64,000 nucleotides of DNA from RGIG3002 sp964449325 (GCA_964449325.1 CAYUYJ010000012.1:1-64000), one strand, 5' to 3'; positions 49,676-59,059 are shown, numbered from the stretch's first letter. Numbers and translations are program-made. The notes: generated by a model from the sequence alone, not told the origin.

Positions 49676-50896
49676 TTATTTGTTTTTTTCCACTTCCTGC
49701 ATTTTCATTGCACGAACCTTACAGGAAAGACCGAACAGGTTGATGAAGCCTTCTGCATCATGGTGGTCATATAAATCTCCGGTTGTAAAGGAAGCAATGC
49801 TTTCATTGTACAAAGAGTACGGAGAAGTGGTACCTGCTTTGATGATGTTTCCTTTGTAAAGCTTGAATTTTACTTCACCTGTTACATAAGTCTGTGTAGA
49901 CTCGATAAATGCCTGTACAGCTTCACGAAGCGGAGTAAACCATTTTCCTTCGTAAACAATCTGTGCCAGTTTGTTGCCCATGTCTTTTTTCAGCGCATAG
50001 GTGTCACGGTCTAAGATTAATTCCTCCAGCTGCTGATGAGCTTCCATTAAAATGGTTCCGCCCGGTGTTTCATATACACCACGGGATTTCATGCCGACAA
50101 CACGATTTTCTACAATATCTACAATACCGATTCCGTGTTTTCCACCCAGTCTGTTTAACTCACGGATAATATCGGAAACCTTCATTTTCTTGCCGTTTAC
50201 GGAAGTAGGTACACCGCCTTCAAAGGTCATGGTTACATATTCGCCTTCATCCGGTGCTTTTTCGGGAGTGGTTCCCAAAACTAAAAGATGCTCAAAGTTC
50301 GGTTCGTTTGCCGGATCCTCTAATTCCAGACCTTCATGGCTGATGTGCCATAGGTTACGGTCGCGGCTGTAGGAGGAATCTGCGGAGAACGGAAGGTCAA
50401 TGCCGTGTGCTTTGCAGTATTCAATTTCGGATTCACGGGAATCCATGGTCCATTTATCATTTCTCCATGCTGCAATAATTTTGATGTCCGGAGCAAGTGC
50501 TTTGATACCGAGTTCGAAACGAATCTGGTCATTTCCTTTGCCGGTAGCACCGTGGCAGATTGCGGTAGCGCCTTCTTTTCTTGCAATTTCCACAAGACGT
50601 TTTGCGATAACGGGACGTGCCATGGAAGTACCTAACAGGTATTTGTTTTCATAAACGGCATTTGCCTGTACGCAGGGAACAATGTATTCGTCACAGAATT
50701 CATCTACTACGTCTTCAATATATAATTTGGAAGCGCCGCAGAACTTTGCTCTTTCTTCCAGTCCGTCCAGTTCTTCACCCTGTCCGCAGTCAATGCAGAC
50801 ACAGATAACTTCGTAATCGAAGTTTTCCTTTAACCAGGGGATGATTGCGGTGGTGTCTAAGCCGCCGGAATACGCTAAAATTACTTTTTCTTTCAT
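49676..50896 (-). CDS. argG: Argininosuccinate synthase
   Basis: This 406-residue enzyme joins citrulline and aspartate with ATP. The pyrophosphatase-type P-loop AYSGGLDTTA lies at 8-17, and the family segments HGATGKGNDQIRFE and SADSSYSRDRNLWHISHEG follow. I chose ATG 50896, preceded by TGGAGG. The longer frame to 50977 adds 27 non-family residues. It is transcribed divergently from the argC-argJ-argB-argD cluster and probably shares ArgR control from the region between them. No argH is present in the window. Confidence 0.97.
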   Translation of the reverse strand: MKEKVILAYSGGLDTTAIIPWLKENFDYEVICVCIDCGQGEELDGLEERAKFCGASKLYIEDVVDEFCDEYIVPCVQANAVYENKYLLGTSMARPVIAKRLVEIARKEGATAICHGATGKGNDQIRFELGIKALAPDIKIIAAWRNDKWTMDSRESEIEYCKAHGIDLPFSADSSYSRDRNLWHISHEGLELEDPANEPNFEHLLVLGTTPEKAPDEGEYVTMTFEGGVPTSVNGKKMKVSDIIRELNRLGGKHGIGIVDIVENRVVGMKSRGVYETPGGTILMEAHQQLEELILDRDTYALKKDMGNKLAQIVYEGKWFTPLREAVQAFIESTQTYVTGEVKFKLYKGNIIKAGTTSPYSLYNESIASFTTGDLYDHHDAEGFINLFGLSCKVRAMKMQEVEKNK

Positions 50897-50965
50897 TAAT
50901 ACAGACCTCCATTGTGTTATGTATGATTGGGGCAGGTAAGACCGCCCGATTTGTGTTCTGCAAAC

Positions 50966-50994
50966 AATATACAACATTATGGGGGAGAATGCAA
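50966..50994 (-). promoter_or_regulatory. Promoter of argG
   Basis: On the minus strand TTGCAT (50994-50989) and TATATT (50971-50966) are 17 bp apart, about 70 bp before the argG ATG. Confidence 0.65.
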
Positions 50995-51001
50995 GAGGTA
51001 T

Positions 51002-51090
51002 TTATGTATATTTTAGCAAAAATCATGCATAAAAGCGGAATAATTCAAAAAATGCTTGCATAATATGCATTGCGGATGTATACTTATGCA
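51002..51090. promoter_or_regulatory. Candidate ARG boxes between argG and argC
   Basis: Several AT dyads with TGCAT/ATGTAT half-sites lie in the divergent region: TTATGTATATTTT (from 51002), ATCATGCATAAAA, TTGCATAATATGCAT (from 51056) and ATGTATACTTATGCAC. They resemble ArgR/AhrC sites, and the location fits. The assignment is by eye only. Confidence 0.35.
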
Positions 51091-51148
51091 CATGAAAATG
51101 GTCGCCCGGCAGCGGTCTGAAAACGGTCTGAAAATAGGAAATAAGGGC

Positions 51149-51177
51149 TTGTATGTAGTGGAAAATAGTGGGATAAT
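51149..51177 (+). promoter_or_regulatory. Promoter of the argC cluster
   Basis: TTGTAT (51149-51154) and GATAAT (51172-51177) with a 17-bp spacer. It lies about 45 bp before the argC ATG. Confidence 0.5.
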
Positions 51178-51222
51178 GTAAGCTATGGTGTGCGTAACGT
51201 TGGAAAGAAAAGAGGTATGAGG

Positions 51223-52170
51223 ATGAAGACGAAAATTTTTATTGATGGTAGTGAAGGAACTACCGGACTTCGGATATATGAGAGATTTGAAGGAAGGGAT
51301 GATATTGAATTACTTCCTATTGCAAGTGAATTAAGGAAAGATGTGAACGAGAGAAAACGGTTGATTAATGAATCGGATATTACGTTTCTTTGTCTGCCGG
51401 ATGCAGCAGCGAGGGAATCGGTCGGACTGGTGGAAAATGAGAAGGTGAAGATTATAGATACTTCTACGGCACACCGGACGGAAAACGGTTGGGCATATGG
51501 ATTTCCGGAGTTGTCGAAGGAGCATAGAGAGGCAATTAGAAACGGCAGGAGAATTGCGGTGCCGGGATGTCATGCAACGGGATTTATTTCGGTAGTGTAT
51601 CCGTTATTGGCGGGAGGAATTCTTCCGGCAGATTATCCGGTGGCAGCATTCTCCCTGACAGGATATAGCGGCGGCGGAAAGAAGATGATTGCGGAGTATG
51701 AGGCAGAGGGCAGAAATAAGGACATTGATGCTCCGAGAGAATATGCGTTGACACAACAGCATAAGCATTTGAAGGAAATGAAGGCGATTACGGGACTTTC
51801 GAGAGAACCGTTGTTTTCTCCCATTGTGGCAGATTATTACAGTGGTATGGTTGTTTCGGTGCCGCTTTATACGGAATATTTTAAAAAATGCAAAAATCCA
51901 AAGGAAATGACAGAGTTTTTTGCAGAATACTATAAGGGTGAACCGTTTATTAAGGTAGTGGAAAACGGAAATGAAGATTTGTATGGCGGAATGCTTGCGG
52001 GAAATTCTTTGAGCGGCTGGGACGGACTGAAAATTTACATTACCGGAAACGAAGAAAGAATGGTGCTTTCTGCGCAGTTTGACAATTTAGGAAAGGGTGC
52101 TTCGGGAGCCGCAGTGCAGTGTCTGAATATTGCACTTGGTTGTGAGGAAAACAAAGGGCTTGTTTTGTAG
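51223..52170 (+). CDS. argC: N-acetyl-gamma-glutamyl-phosphate reductase (type 2)
   Basis: This 315-residue enzyme reduces N-acetylglutamyl phosphate in arginine synthesis. It is the shorter type-2 form. The N-terminal nucleotide motif is IDGSEGTTGLRI, and the catalytic cysteine lies in VPGCHATGFI. SLTGYSGGGKKMI and QQHKHLKEM are characteristic. I chose ATG 51223 after GAGG; another ATG lies 6 nt upstream. It begins the cluster argC-GNAT-argJ-argB-argD. Confidence 0.95.
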   Translation: MKTKIFIDGSEGTTGLRIYERFEGRDDIELLPIASELRKDVNERKRLINESDITFLCLPDAAARESVGLVENEKVKIIDTSTAHRTENGWAYGFPELSKEHREAIRNGRRIAVPGCHATGFISVVYPLLAGGILPADYPVAAFSLTGYSGGGKKMIAEYEAEGRNKDIDAPREYALTQQHKHLKEMKAITGLSREPLFSPIVADYYSGMVVSVPLYTEYFKKCKNPKEMTEFFAEYYKGEPFIKVVENGNEDLYGGMLAGNSLSGWDGLKIYITGNEERMVLSAQFDNLGKGASGAAVQCLNIALGCEENKGLVL

Positions 52171-52197
52171 TCTTTTGCAGCACGAAAAGGTATAAAT

Positions 52198-52641
52198 ATG
52201 ATTCGGGAAATGAAGTTGGAAGATTATCAGGGAGTACATGATTTGTGGATGACAATCAAAGGATTTGCTATCCGCAGTATGGACGATTCCAAAGAAGGTG
52301 TGGAGCGGTTTTTGAACCGGAATCCGGGACTTAGTGTGGTAGCTGAGGAGGACGGCAAAATTGTAGGCTGTATTTTATGCGGACACGACGGAAGACGGGG
52401 CTGTCTGTATCATGTCTGCGTTGCAGAAGAGTATCGAATGCATGGTATCGGAAGAAACATGGTAGTGCATTGCATGGAACGGCTGAAGGCAGAGAAGATT
52501 AACAAAGTCAGTCTGATTGCCTTTACCGTAAATGACATCGGAAATGCCTTCTGGAAGGAAATCGGCTGGACAAAGCGCGAAGACTTAAACTATTATGATT
52601 TTGTACTGAATGAGGAAAATATTACTGCATTTAATAAATAG
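52198..52641 (+). CDS. GNAT acetyltransferase (YpeA-like) within the arg cluster
   Basis: This 147-residue GNAT protein has the acetyl-CoA loop VAEEYRMHGIGRNMV and the final strand pattern NDIGNAFWKEIGWTK. It resembles the short YpeA/RimI-type enzymes. It lies 27 bp after argC and 25 bp before argJ. Since GNAT proteins of this size can act as N-acetylglutamate synthases in some bacteria, a supplementary role in arginine synthesis is possible. Sequence alone does not show the substrate. Confidence 0.8.
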   Translation: MIREMKLEDYQGVHDLWMTIKGFAIRSMDDSKEGVERFLNRNPGLSVVAEEDGKIVGCILCGHDGRRGCLYHVCVAEEYRMHGIGRNMVVHCMERLKAEKINKVSLIAFTVNDIGNAFWKEIGWTKREDLNYYDFVLNEENITAFNK

Positions 52642-52666
52642 GCAGTGCAGAAAGGCGGAGAACAGA

Positions 52667-53893
52667 ATGGAAATGTTAAAAGAAGGCGGTGTAACCGCAG
52701 CAAAAGGATTTTCGGCAGCAGGAGCGGAAGCAGGGATTAAATATAAAAACAGAAAAGATATGGCAATGATTTTCAGTGAAGTACCCTGTAAGGCAGCAGG
52801 AACGTTTACAACTAATGTAGTCAAGGCTGCACCGGTTTTATGGGATAAGAATGTGGTGGAAAAGTCCGCATATGCGCAGGCAGTTGTGGTAAACTCAGGA
52901 ATTGCCAATGCCTGTACCGGAAAAGAGGGCTTTTCTTATTGTGAAGCCACGGCGAAAAAAGCGGGAGAACTTTTGAATATTCCGACAGATGCAGTGCTGG
53001 TAGGTTCCACGGGGGTTATCGGAATGCAGCTTCCTATCGACAGAATTGAAGCCGGAGTAGAAAAACTGGTTCCTATGCTTTCGACAACGACAGAAGCGGG
53101 AACACAGGCAGCAGAAGCAATTATGACAACGGATACCTTGTCCAAGCAGGTAGCGGTTTCCTTTGAAATAGATGGTAAAACAGTAACCGTAGGCGGTATG
53201 AGTAAAGGCTCCGGTATGATTCATCCGAATATGTGTACCATGCTTGCTTTTGTCACAACGGATATTGCCATTTCCAAGGAACTTTTGACGGAAGCGGCAA
53301 AAGCGGATATCGTGGATACTTACAATATGATTTCCGTAGACGGTGATACCTCTACCAATGATACGTTCTTAGTTTTGGCAAACGGTATGGCAGGAAATGC
53401 GGAAATTACGGAAAAAGATGAAAATTATACGAAATTCTGTGAAGCCCTTCATCTGGTAAACGAAACACTGGCAAAGAAAATGGCAGGAGACGGGGAAGGG
53501 GCAACTGCCTTGTTTGAAACAAAAGTCATTCATGCAAAGACCAAGGAAGAGGCAAGAATTTTAAGTAAATCGGTTATCTGTTCCAGTCTGACTAAAGCAG
53601 CCATTTTCGGACATGATGCAAACTGGGGAAGAATATTGTGTGCACTTGGTTATTCGGGTGTACAGTTTGACCCGGAAAACATGGAACTGTATTTTGAAGG
53701 CGAAAATGGAAAAATTCAGATTTACAAAGACGGTGTTGCAACTGATTACAGTGAGGAAGAGGCAAGCAAAATTCTGGCGGAGCCTAAAGTTTCGGTTTTG
53801 GTAGATATGAAGATGGGCGAAGAGGAAGCTACTGCCTGGGGTTGTGATTTGTCTTATGACTATGTGAAGATTAATGCAGATTACCGTTCATAA
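52667..53893 (+). CDS. argJ: Bifunctional ornithine acetyltransferase / N-acetylglutamate synthase
   Basis: This 408-residue enzyme recycles the acetyl group between acetylornithine and glutamate. The self-cleavage nucleophile is Thr191 in GMIHPNMCTMLAF. The residue before it is Cys, where most relatives have Ala. The oxyanion-type segment GSTGVIGMQL and the C-terminal FGHDANWGRILCALGYSG are conserved. I chose ATG 52667, 6 nt after AAAGGCGGAG. A longer frame from 52610 overlaps the GNAT gene. Confidence 0.95.
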   Translation: MEMLKEGGVTAAKGFSAAGAEAGIKYKNRKDMAMIFSEVPCKAAGTFTTNVVKAAPVLWDKNVVEKSAYAQAVVVNSGIANACTGKEGFSYCEATAKKAGELLNIPTDAVLVGSTGVIGMQLPIDRIEAGVEKLVPMLSTTTEAGTQAAEAIMTTDTLSKQVAVSFEIDGKTVTVGGMSKGSGMIHPNMCTMLAFVTTDIAISKELLTEAAKADIVDTYNMISVDGDTSTNDTFLVLANGMAGNAEITEKDENYTKFCEALHLVNETLAKKMAGDGEGATALFETKVIHAKTKEEARILSKSVICSSLTKAAIFGHDANWGRILCALGYSGVQFDPENMELYFEGENGKIQIYKDGVATDYSEEEASKILAEPKVSVLVDMKMGEEEATAWGCDLSYDYVKINADYRS

Positions 53894-53970
53894 AAAGGCA
53901 TAGAAAAAGAGCACACAGTACGGAAATGCCGGATAGAAAAAGCAGAGAGAATTGTGGAGAGGATTGGAAA

Positions 53971-54879
53971 ATGGAAAAGAAGGATATGAAACAGGTAATG
54001 GAAAAGGCAGAGGTTTTAATCGAAGCCCTTCCTTATATTCAAAATTTTAATCGGAAAATCATTGTTGTGAAATACGGCGGCAGCGCCATGAGTAACGAAG
54101 AGTTGCAAAAAAATGTCATTAAGGATGTAACACTCTTAAAGCTGGTTGGATTTAAACCGATTATCGTGCACGGCGGCGGAAAGGAAATCAGCCGTTGGGT
54201 CGGCAAGGTCGGAAAAGAAGCAAAGTTTGTAAACGGACTTCGTGTAACGGATGAAGAAACTATGGAAATTGCGGAAATGGTTCTGTCCAAGGTCAACAAA
54301 AGTCTGGTAACGATGGTACAGGAGCTGGGTGTGAAGGCAGTCGGTATCAGCGGCAAGGACGGCGGACTTTTGCAGGTGGAAAAGAAATATTCGGACGGAC
54401 AGGATATCGGTTTTGTAGGTGATATTACCGGTGTAAATCCCAAGGTTTTGTATGACCTTTTGGAAAAAGATTTCCTTCCCATTGTAGCACCAATCGGACT
54501 GGATGAAAATTTTCAGACCTACAATATCAATGCGGATGATGCGGCATGTGCCATTGCAAAGGCAGTGAATGCGGAGAAGCTTGCATTCCTGACGGATATT
54601 GAGGGCTTATATAAGGATATTAATGATAAGAGCTCCTTTATTTCCAGATTGACCGCGGACGAGGCGGATAAGCTGATCGCAGACGGCTTTATCGGCGGCG
54701 GTATGCTTCCGAAATTAAATAACTGTACGGCAGCAATCCGAAACGGTGTAAACCGGGTACATATTCTGGATGGAAGAATTCCACATTGTCTGCTTTTGGA
54801 AATCTTCACCAACGAAGGGATCGGAACGGCAATTGTGGCAGATGAAGAGCAGCTTGAAAATATGAATAACAATAAATAG
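53971..54879 (+). CDS. argB: Acetylglutamate kinase
   Basis: This 302-residue amino-acid-kinase-fold enzyme phosphorylates N-acetylglutamate. It shows IIVVKYGGSAM, IIVHGGGKEIS (the glycine-rich phosphate site), and the C-terminal FIGGGMLPKL, NRVHILDGRIPH and GIGTAIV. The N-terminal extension of about 25 residues before the core (KAEVLIEALPYIQNF) is the type seen in arginine-inhibited hexameric forms, so feedback control is likely. ATG 53971 follows GGAGAGGA. It lies 16 bp before argD. Confidence 0.96.
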   Translation: MEKKDMKQVMEKAEVLIEALPYIQNFNRKIIVVKYGGSAMSNEELQKNVIKDVTLLKLVGFKPIIVHGGGKEISRWVGKVGKEAKFVNGLRVTDEETMEIAEMVLSKVNKSLVTMVQELGVKAVGISGKDGGLLQVEKKYSDGQDIGFVGDITGVNPKVLYDLLEKDFLPIVAPIGLDENFQTYNINADDAACAIAKAVNAEKLAFLTDIEGLYKDINDKSSFISRLTADEADKLIADGFIGGGMLPKLNNCTAAIRNGVNRVHILDGRIPHCLLLEIFTNEGIGTAIVADEEQLENMNNNK

Positions 54880-54894
54880 ACGGAGGAATCGGAA

Positions 54895-56088
54895 ATGAAA
54901 ATGCAGGAATATATAGAAGATGCGGAAAAAGCACTTCTTCATACCTATAACCGTTTCCAAATTGTGCTGGATAAGGGAGACGGTGTTTATCTTTATGATA
55001 CGGAAGGAAAAAAGTATTTGGATTTTGCGGCAGGTATTGCCGTATTTGCACTTGGATATAATAACAAAGAGTATAACGATGCACTGAAGGCTCAGATTGA
55101 CAAGCTGATTCATACATCCAATCTTTTTTACAATGTACCGGCAATAGAGGCAGCAAAGAAAATCAAAAAAATTTCCGGTATGGACCGGGTGTTCTTTACA
55201 AACAGCGGGACCGAAGCGATAGAGGGAGCCATTAAGGCAGCAAGAAAGTATGCCTACTTAAAGGACGGAAGCCATGACCATGAAATCATTGCACTGAATC
55301 ATTCCTTTCACGGAAGAAGCTATGGGGCATTGTCCGTAACAGGAACGGCAAAGTACAGAGAACCTTTTGAACCAATGATTGGAAATATCCGGTTTGCAGA
55401 TATGAATGATTTGGACAGTGTAAAGAACTGTATCAATGAGAAAACTTGTGCAATCATTATGGAAACCGTGCAGGGGGAAGGCGGTATTTATCCGGCAGAG
55501 CCTGCTTTCTTAAAAGAAATCCGTGCAATCTGTGATGAAAAGGACATTTTGCTGATTCTGGATGAAATACAGTGCGGTATGGGACGTTGCGGTTCTATGT
55601 TTGCATGGCAGCAGTACGGTGTAAAACCGGATATTATGACAACCGCAAAAGCACTTGGTTGCGGCTTTCCTGTAGGTGCCTTTTTAATGACCGAGCGCGT
55701 GGCGGAAAAATCTCTTACAAGCGGTGACCATGGTACTACCTATGGCGGAAATCCTTTGGCAACAGCGGCAGTGAATAAAGTTCTTGATTTATTTGAGGAG
55801 AACCATATAATAGAACATGTGAAAACAGTAGCACCGTATTTGGAAGAAAAGCTGGATGAATTAGTGCATAAATATGAATGTATAGAAACAAGACGGGGAA
55901 GGGGACTGATGCAGGGACTGGTATTTGACGGTCCGGTTTCCGGGGTGGTCTCCAAAGCACTTGAAAAAGGTCTGATTGTGATTACCGCAGGCACGAACGT
56001 GATTCGTATGGTTCCTCCGCTTATTATTTCCAAAGAAAATGTGGACGAAATGATAGAAATTTTAACGGAGTGTTTGGATGAACTTTAA
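54895..56088 (+). CDS. argD: Acetylornithine aminotransferase
   Basis: This 397-residue class III PLP enzyme converts N-acetylglutamate semialdehyde to acetylornithine. The PLP lysine is Lys252 in TTAKALGCGFPVGA. FFTNSGTEAIEGAIK, LILDEIQCGMGRCG and the C-terminal RGRGLMQGL are typical. CGGAGG precedes the ATG. It overlaps the solute-binding protein gene by 11 bp, an unexpected coupling. Confidence 0.96.
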   Translation: MKMQEYIEDAEKALLHTYNRFQIVLDKGDGVYLYDTEGKKYLDFAAGIAVFALGYNNKEYNDALKAQIDKLIHTSNLFYNVPAIEAAKKIKKISGMDRVFFTNSGTEAIEGAIKAARKYAYLKDGSHDHEIIALNHSFHGRSYGALSVTGTAKYREPFEPMIGNIRFADMNDLDSVKNCINEKTCAIIMETVQGEGGIYPAEPAFLKEIRAICDEKDILLILDEIQCGMGRCGSMFAWQQYGVKPDIMTTAKALGCGFPVGAFLMTERVAEKSLTSGDHGTTYGGNPLATAAVNKVLDLFEENHIIEHVKTVAPYLEEKLDELVHKYECIETRRGRGLMQGLVFDGPVSGVVSKALEKGLIVITAGTNVIRMVPPLIISKENVDEMIEILTECLDEL

Positions 56089-57631
56089 AAAGAGACTGGC
56101 AGCCGTGCTTGCCGTAGGTATTGTAGCAGGGCTTGTAGGGTATGCCGGAGTAAATAAAATGACGGTAAAGGAAAGGGCAGAGGAGGATACCTTTTTTCTG
56201 CATAAGGATACTTTGTATCTTTGGTACATGGATGAAGGTCTGACCGATTATTTAAACAGTGCGGCAGTTGCCTACAATGAAAAGTATAATGTACGTGTGG
56301 TGCCGCGCCTGACTTCGGGACGGGATTATTTGGAGGAATTGAATGCCCATTCCGTTTCCGGAGAGGAAATGCCGGATATGTATATTGTCAGCAATGATTC
56401 TCTGGAAAAGGCATGGCTTTCGGGACTTGCCAGTGAAATCCGGGATGACGCAGCGCTTTGCACCACGGAGAATTTCCCGCAGACGGCATTGGATGCAGTG
56501 ACCTATCACGACAAGCGGATTGCCTATCCGCTCTACTATGAAACCAGTGTTCTTTTGTATAATGATACCTATTTAAGACAGCATGCGGAAAGTCTGTTGC
56601 AGGCACAGTTGGATGCGGCAGAAGGCGAAGCTGCACAGGAAGCCGTGGACGAAGCGGAGGAAGAGGCGCTGGAAAGCGGAGAAGTGCAGGAGCAATTGGC
56701 GGAAGAAGCAGCGCCGGAAGGCTTATCAGAGGAACAGATAGAAGCAAAGATGGCTGAACTTCTGCCGGAAAATATGGACGAACTTTTAAACTTTGCGGAT
56801 AATTATGATGCACCGGCAGAGCTGGAAAGCATTTTTAAATGGGATGTTACCGATATTTTCTACAGCTACTTTTTTTCCGGTAAATATATGATTGTAGGCG
56901 GAGAAGCAGGGGACAGAACGGATAATATTGATATTTATAATCTGAATACCATTAATTGTCTGAAGGTGTATCAGAATTTGAATCAGTTTTTCTCCATTGA
57001 TACGGAAGAAGTGGAGTATGCGGATATTATCCGGGAGTTTATGGAAGGAAAGATTCTCTTTACGATAGCTACCTCGGATGCGGTACCGGCATTAGAGGCC
57101 GCAAAGGAGGAAGGAACGTTTCCTTATGAATACGGAGTGGCACTGGTACCGGACCCAAGCGGGGAACTGAGCGGACGTTCCTTATCGGTAACTAATTCGC
57201 TTGTAATTAACGGTTTTTCGGAGCAAAAGGAGCAGGCAAATCAGTTTGCAGACTTTTTGGTCAGGGAATATTCGGAAAGCCTGTATGAACGTACCGGTAA
57301 GCTTTCCTCGTCCTATCTGGCAGATTACGGGAATGAAAGGCTGGAGATTTACCGGAAGGAATATGAGAAATCCATTCCGATTCCCAAAATGTTAGAGACC
57401 AGTAATTTCTGGGTACAGCTTGAGATTGCTTATACGAATATCTGGGACGGAAAGGATGTCAATGAGACGTTAAGACTGTTGTCGGAGCAGATTAAAGGAC
57501 AGCTATCGGGTGAGCCGGTAACCGAAGAATATATTGAAGAACCGGTAGAGGGAACCACTGAGGAATACTGGGATGAAGGTATGGAGGTCGAGGAAACAAC
57601 GGAAACGGATTCGGCAGATGAAGCAGAATAA
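56078..57631 (+). CDS. Membrane-anchored ABC-type solute-binding protein (family 1-like)
   Basis: This 517-residue protein has an N-terminal membrane segment (residues 5-25) without a lipobox cysteine. An extracellular binding-protein fold follows: LYLWYMDEGLTDYLNSAA, EMPDMYIVSNDSLEKAW, IAYPLYYETSVLLYND and GEYGVALVPD-like motifs. An acidic Glu/Ala-rich insertion (about 175-230) interrupts the first lobe. The acidic C-terminal tail is rich in Glu and Thr. No permease or ATPase gene lies nearby, so it may be a sensor or an orphan. Overlap with argD suggests arginine-linked expression. Confidence 0.75.
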   Translation: MNFKKRLAAVLAVGIVAGLVGYAGVNKMTVKERAEEDTFFLHKDTLYLWYMDEGLTDYLNSAAVAYNEKYNVRVVPRLTSGRDYLEELNAHSVSGEEMPDMYIVSNDSLEKAWLSGLASEIRDDAALCTTENFPQTALDAVTYHDKRIAYPLYYETSVLLYNDTYLRQHAESLLQAQLDAAEGEAAQEAVDEAEEEALESGEVQEQLAEEAAPEGLSEEQIEAKMAELLPENMDELLNFADNYDAPAELESIFKWDVTDIFYSYFFSGKYMIVGGEAGDRTDNIDIYNLNTINCLKVYQNLNQFFSIDTEEVEYADIIREFMEGKILFTIATSDAVPALEAAKEEGTFPYEYGVALVPDPSGELSGRSLSVTNSLVINGFSEQKEQANQFADFLVREYSESLYERTGKLSSSYLADYGNERLEIYRKEYEKSIPIPKMLETSNFWVQLEIAYTNIWDGKDVNETLRLLSEQIKGQLSGEPVTEEYIEEPVEGTTEEYWDEGMEVEETTETDSADEAE

Positions 57632-57654
57632 AAAAGAGAATATTTGGACAAAAT

Positions 57655-57685
57655 GAAGGAGGAAGCAAACTTCCTTCTTTTTTTT
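57655..57685 (+). terminator. Terminator of the arg cluster / SBP
   Basis: GGAAG (57661-57665) and CTTCC (57670-57674) enclose CAAA, with further GAA/TTC pairing outside a 3-nt bulge. Eight or nine T residues follow. Just after it, CGAGAT (57690-57695) and ATCTCG (57707-57712) form a second small dyad beginning GGGCGAGAT. Confidence 0.8.
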
Positions 57686-57749
57686 AGGGCGAGATTCTCA
57701 AAGCGTATCTCGTCACTGTAAATTTAAGTTATCGGAAAGGCGGTTTTTT

Positions 57750-58181
57750 ATGCTTGGAATTGTGATAGCTCTGTTGTCGGGAGCGCTGATGAGTATTCAG
57801 GGAGTTTTCAATACAGAGGTAACGAAAAATTCGGGAATCTGGGTTGCAAATGCTTTTGTACAGGTAACGGCATTTTTTGTTTGCCTCGCGGTGTGGTGTG
57901 CCTATGAACGGACACCTGTTACAAGCATATTCAAGGTGGAACCGAAATATATGTTGTTAGGTGGCGTGATTGGGGCGTTTATTACTTATACGGTTATCAA
58001 AAGCATGGATATGCTTGGACCTGCAAAGGCAGTCATGCTGATTGTCATTGCACAGCTTATTGTAGCTTATGTGATTGAACTGTTGGGCTTATGGGGCACC
58101 GAAAAGCAGCCCTTTGAACTGCGAAAAGCAATCGGAATGCTGATTGCCATTGTGGGCGTGGTAATTTTCAAAAAGTCATAA
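57750..58181 (+). CDS. DMT-superfamily small transporter (YdcZ/DUF606-like)
   Basis: This 143-residue membrane protein has five helices and a single half of the drug/metabolite transporter fold: GIVIALLSGALMSIQGVFN, EPKYMLLGGVIGAFITYTV, and KAIGMLIAIVGVVIF at the end. DUF606/YdcZ proteins usually work as dimers. The substrate is unknown. AAAGGCGG is spaced 7 nt from the ATG. It stands alone between the arg terminator and comEA. Confidence 0.82.
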   Translation: MLGIVIALLSGALMSIQGVFNTEVTKNSGIWVANAFVQVTAFFVCLAVWCAYERTPVTSIFKVEPKYMLLGGVIGAFITYTVIKSMDMLGPAKAVMLIVIAQLIVAYVIELLGLWGTEKQPFELRKAIGMLIAIVGVVIFKKS

Positions 58182-58271
58182 GAAACAGAAAAGTCGCTTG
58201 CGAAAAGTACCTGTTTATCATACAATGAAAGAGATGCAGGAGGGGCCTTCTCACGGAAACGGAGAGAACGA

Positions 58272-58994
58272 ATGCAGAGAAAAAGAAAAACAAGTGAAAA
58301 AGTGACTGGAATTCTGTTTGGCGCACTGCTATTATACGGAATGTCAGCAGTGTTTTTGTCCGGCTGCGGCAAAGAAGAATCGGCTTTTTTTCTGGAAGAG
58401 AGCAGTACGGCGGAAAGTAAACAGAATTCTCTGACAAACGAGCAGACAATCGAATATAGCGAAACAAAAGAGGAAGCAGAATCAGACCGGAAGGAAGCGG
58501 ATTTGTCGGAGACGGCGGAGAAGGTGAAAAGTCCGGCAGTCTGCTTTGTACATATTTGCGGTGCAGTAAACAATCCGGGGGTTTATGAACTTTCGGAGGG
58601 AAGCCGGATTTTTGAAGCGGTAGAACTTGCAGGCGGGCTGACGGAGGAAGCCTGTACGGAATATTTGAATCAGGCACAGAAAATTACGGACGGCATGAAG
58701 CTTTATGTGCCTACAAGAGAACAGGCGGAAAACAACGAAGCATGGAGTCCGGCAGAGGCTTCTTTTGAAGCAGATGTTTTTGCGAAAGAGGAAACAGGAG
58801 GGCTTGTCAACATCAATACCGCAGACAAGGCACAGCTTATGACGCTGCCCGGAATCGGTGAAAGCAGGGCAGAAAGTATTCTTGCTTACAGGAAAGAGAG
58901 CGGTGGCTTTCAAAGAATAGAGGATATTATGCAGGTTTCCGGTATTAAAGAAGGAGCTTTTCAAAAGCTTCGGGATAAAATCTGTGTAAAATAA
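58272..58994 (+). CDS. comEA: ComEA-like competence protein
   Basis: This 240-residue protein has a lipobox-like LSGC after the N-terminal hydrophobic helix, so it may be lipid-anchored. A low-complexity acidic linker, an SLBB domain (about 95-150: VHICGAVNNPGVYEL, AVELAGGLTEEA) and a helix-hairpin-helix pair (about 178-240: VNINTADKAQLMTLPGIG, SGIKEGAFQKLRDKI) follow. ComEA binds incoming DNA at the cell surface. comEC lies 3.2 kb downstream, separated by a two-component system and a GerMN lipoprotein. Confidence 0.92.
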   Translation: MQRKRKTSEKVTGILFGALLLYGMSAVFLSGCGKEESAFFLEESSTAESKQNSLTNEQTIEYSETKEEAESDRKEADLSETAEKVKSPAVCFVHICGAVNNPGVYELSEGSRIFEAVELAGGLTEEACTEYLNQAQKITDGMKLYVPTREQAENNEAWSPAEASFEADVFAKEETGGLVNINTADKAQLMTLPGIGESRAESILAYRKESGGFQRIEDIMQVSGIKEGAFQKLRDKICVK

Positions 58995-59059
58995 GAAAAT
59001 TTCAGGTAAATTAAGGAAAGAATGGAGAACCTGCAAAAGACAGGTACATGGGAGAAATG

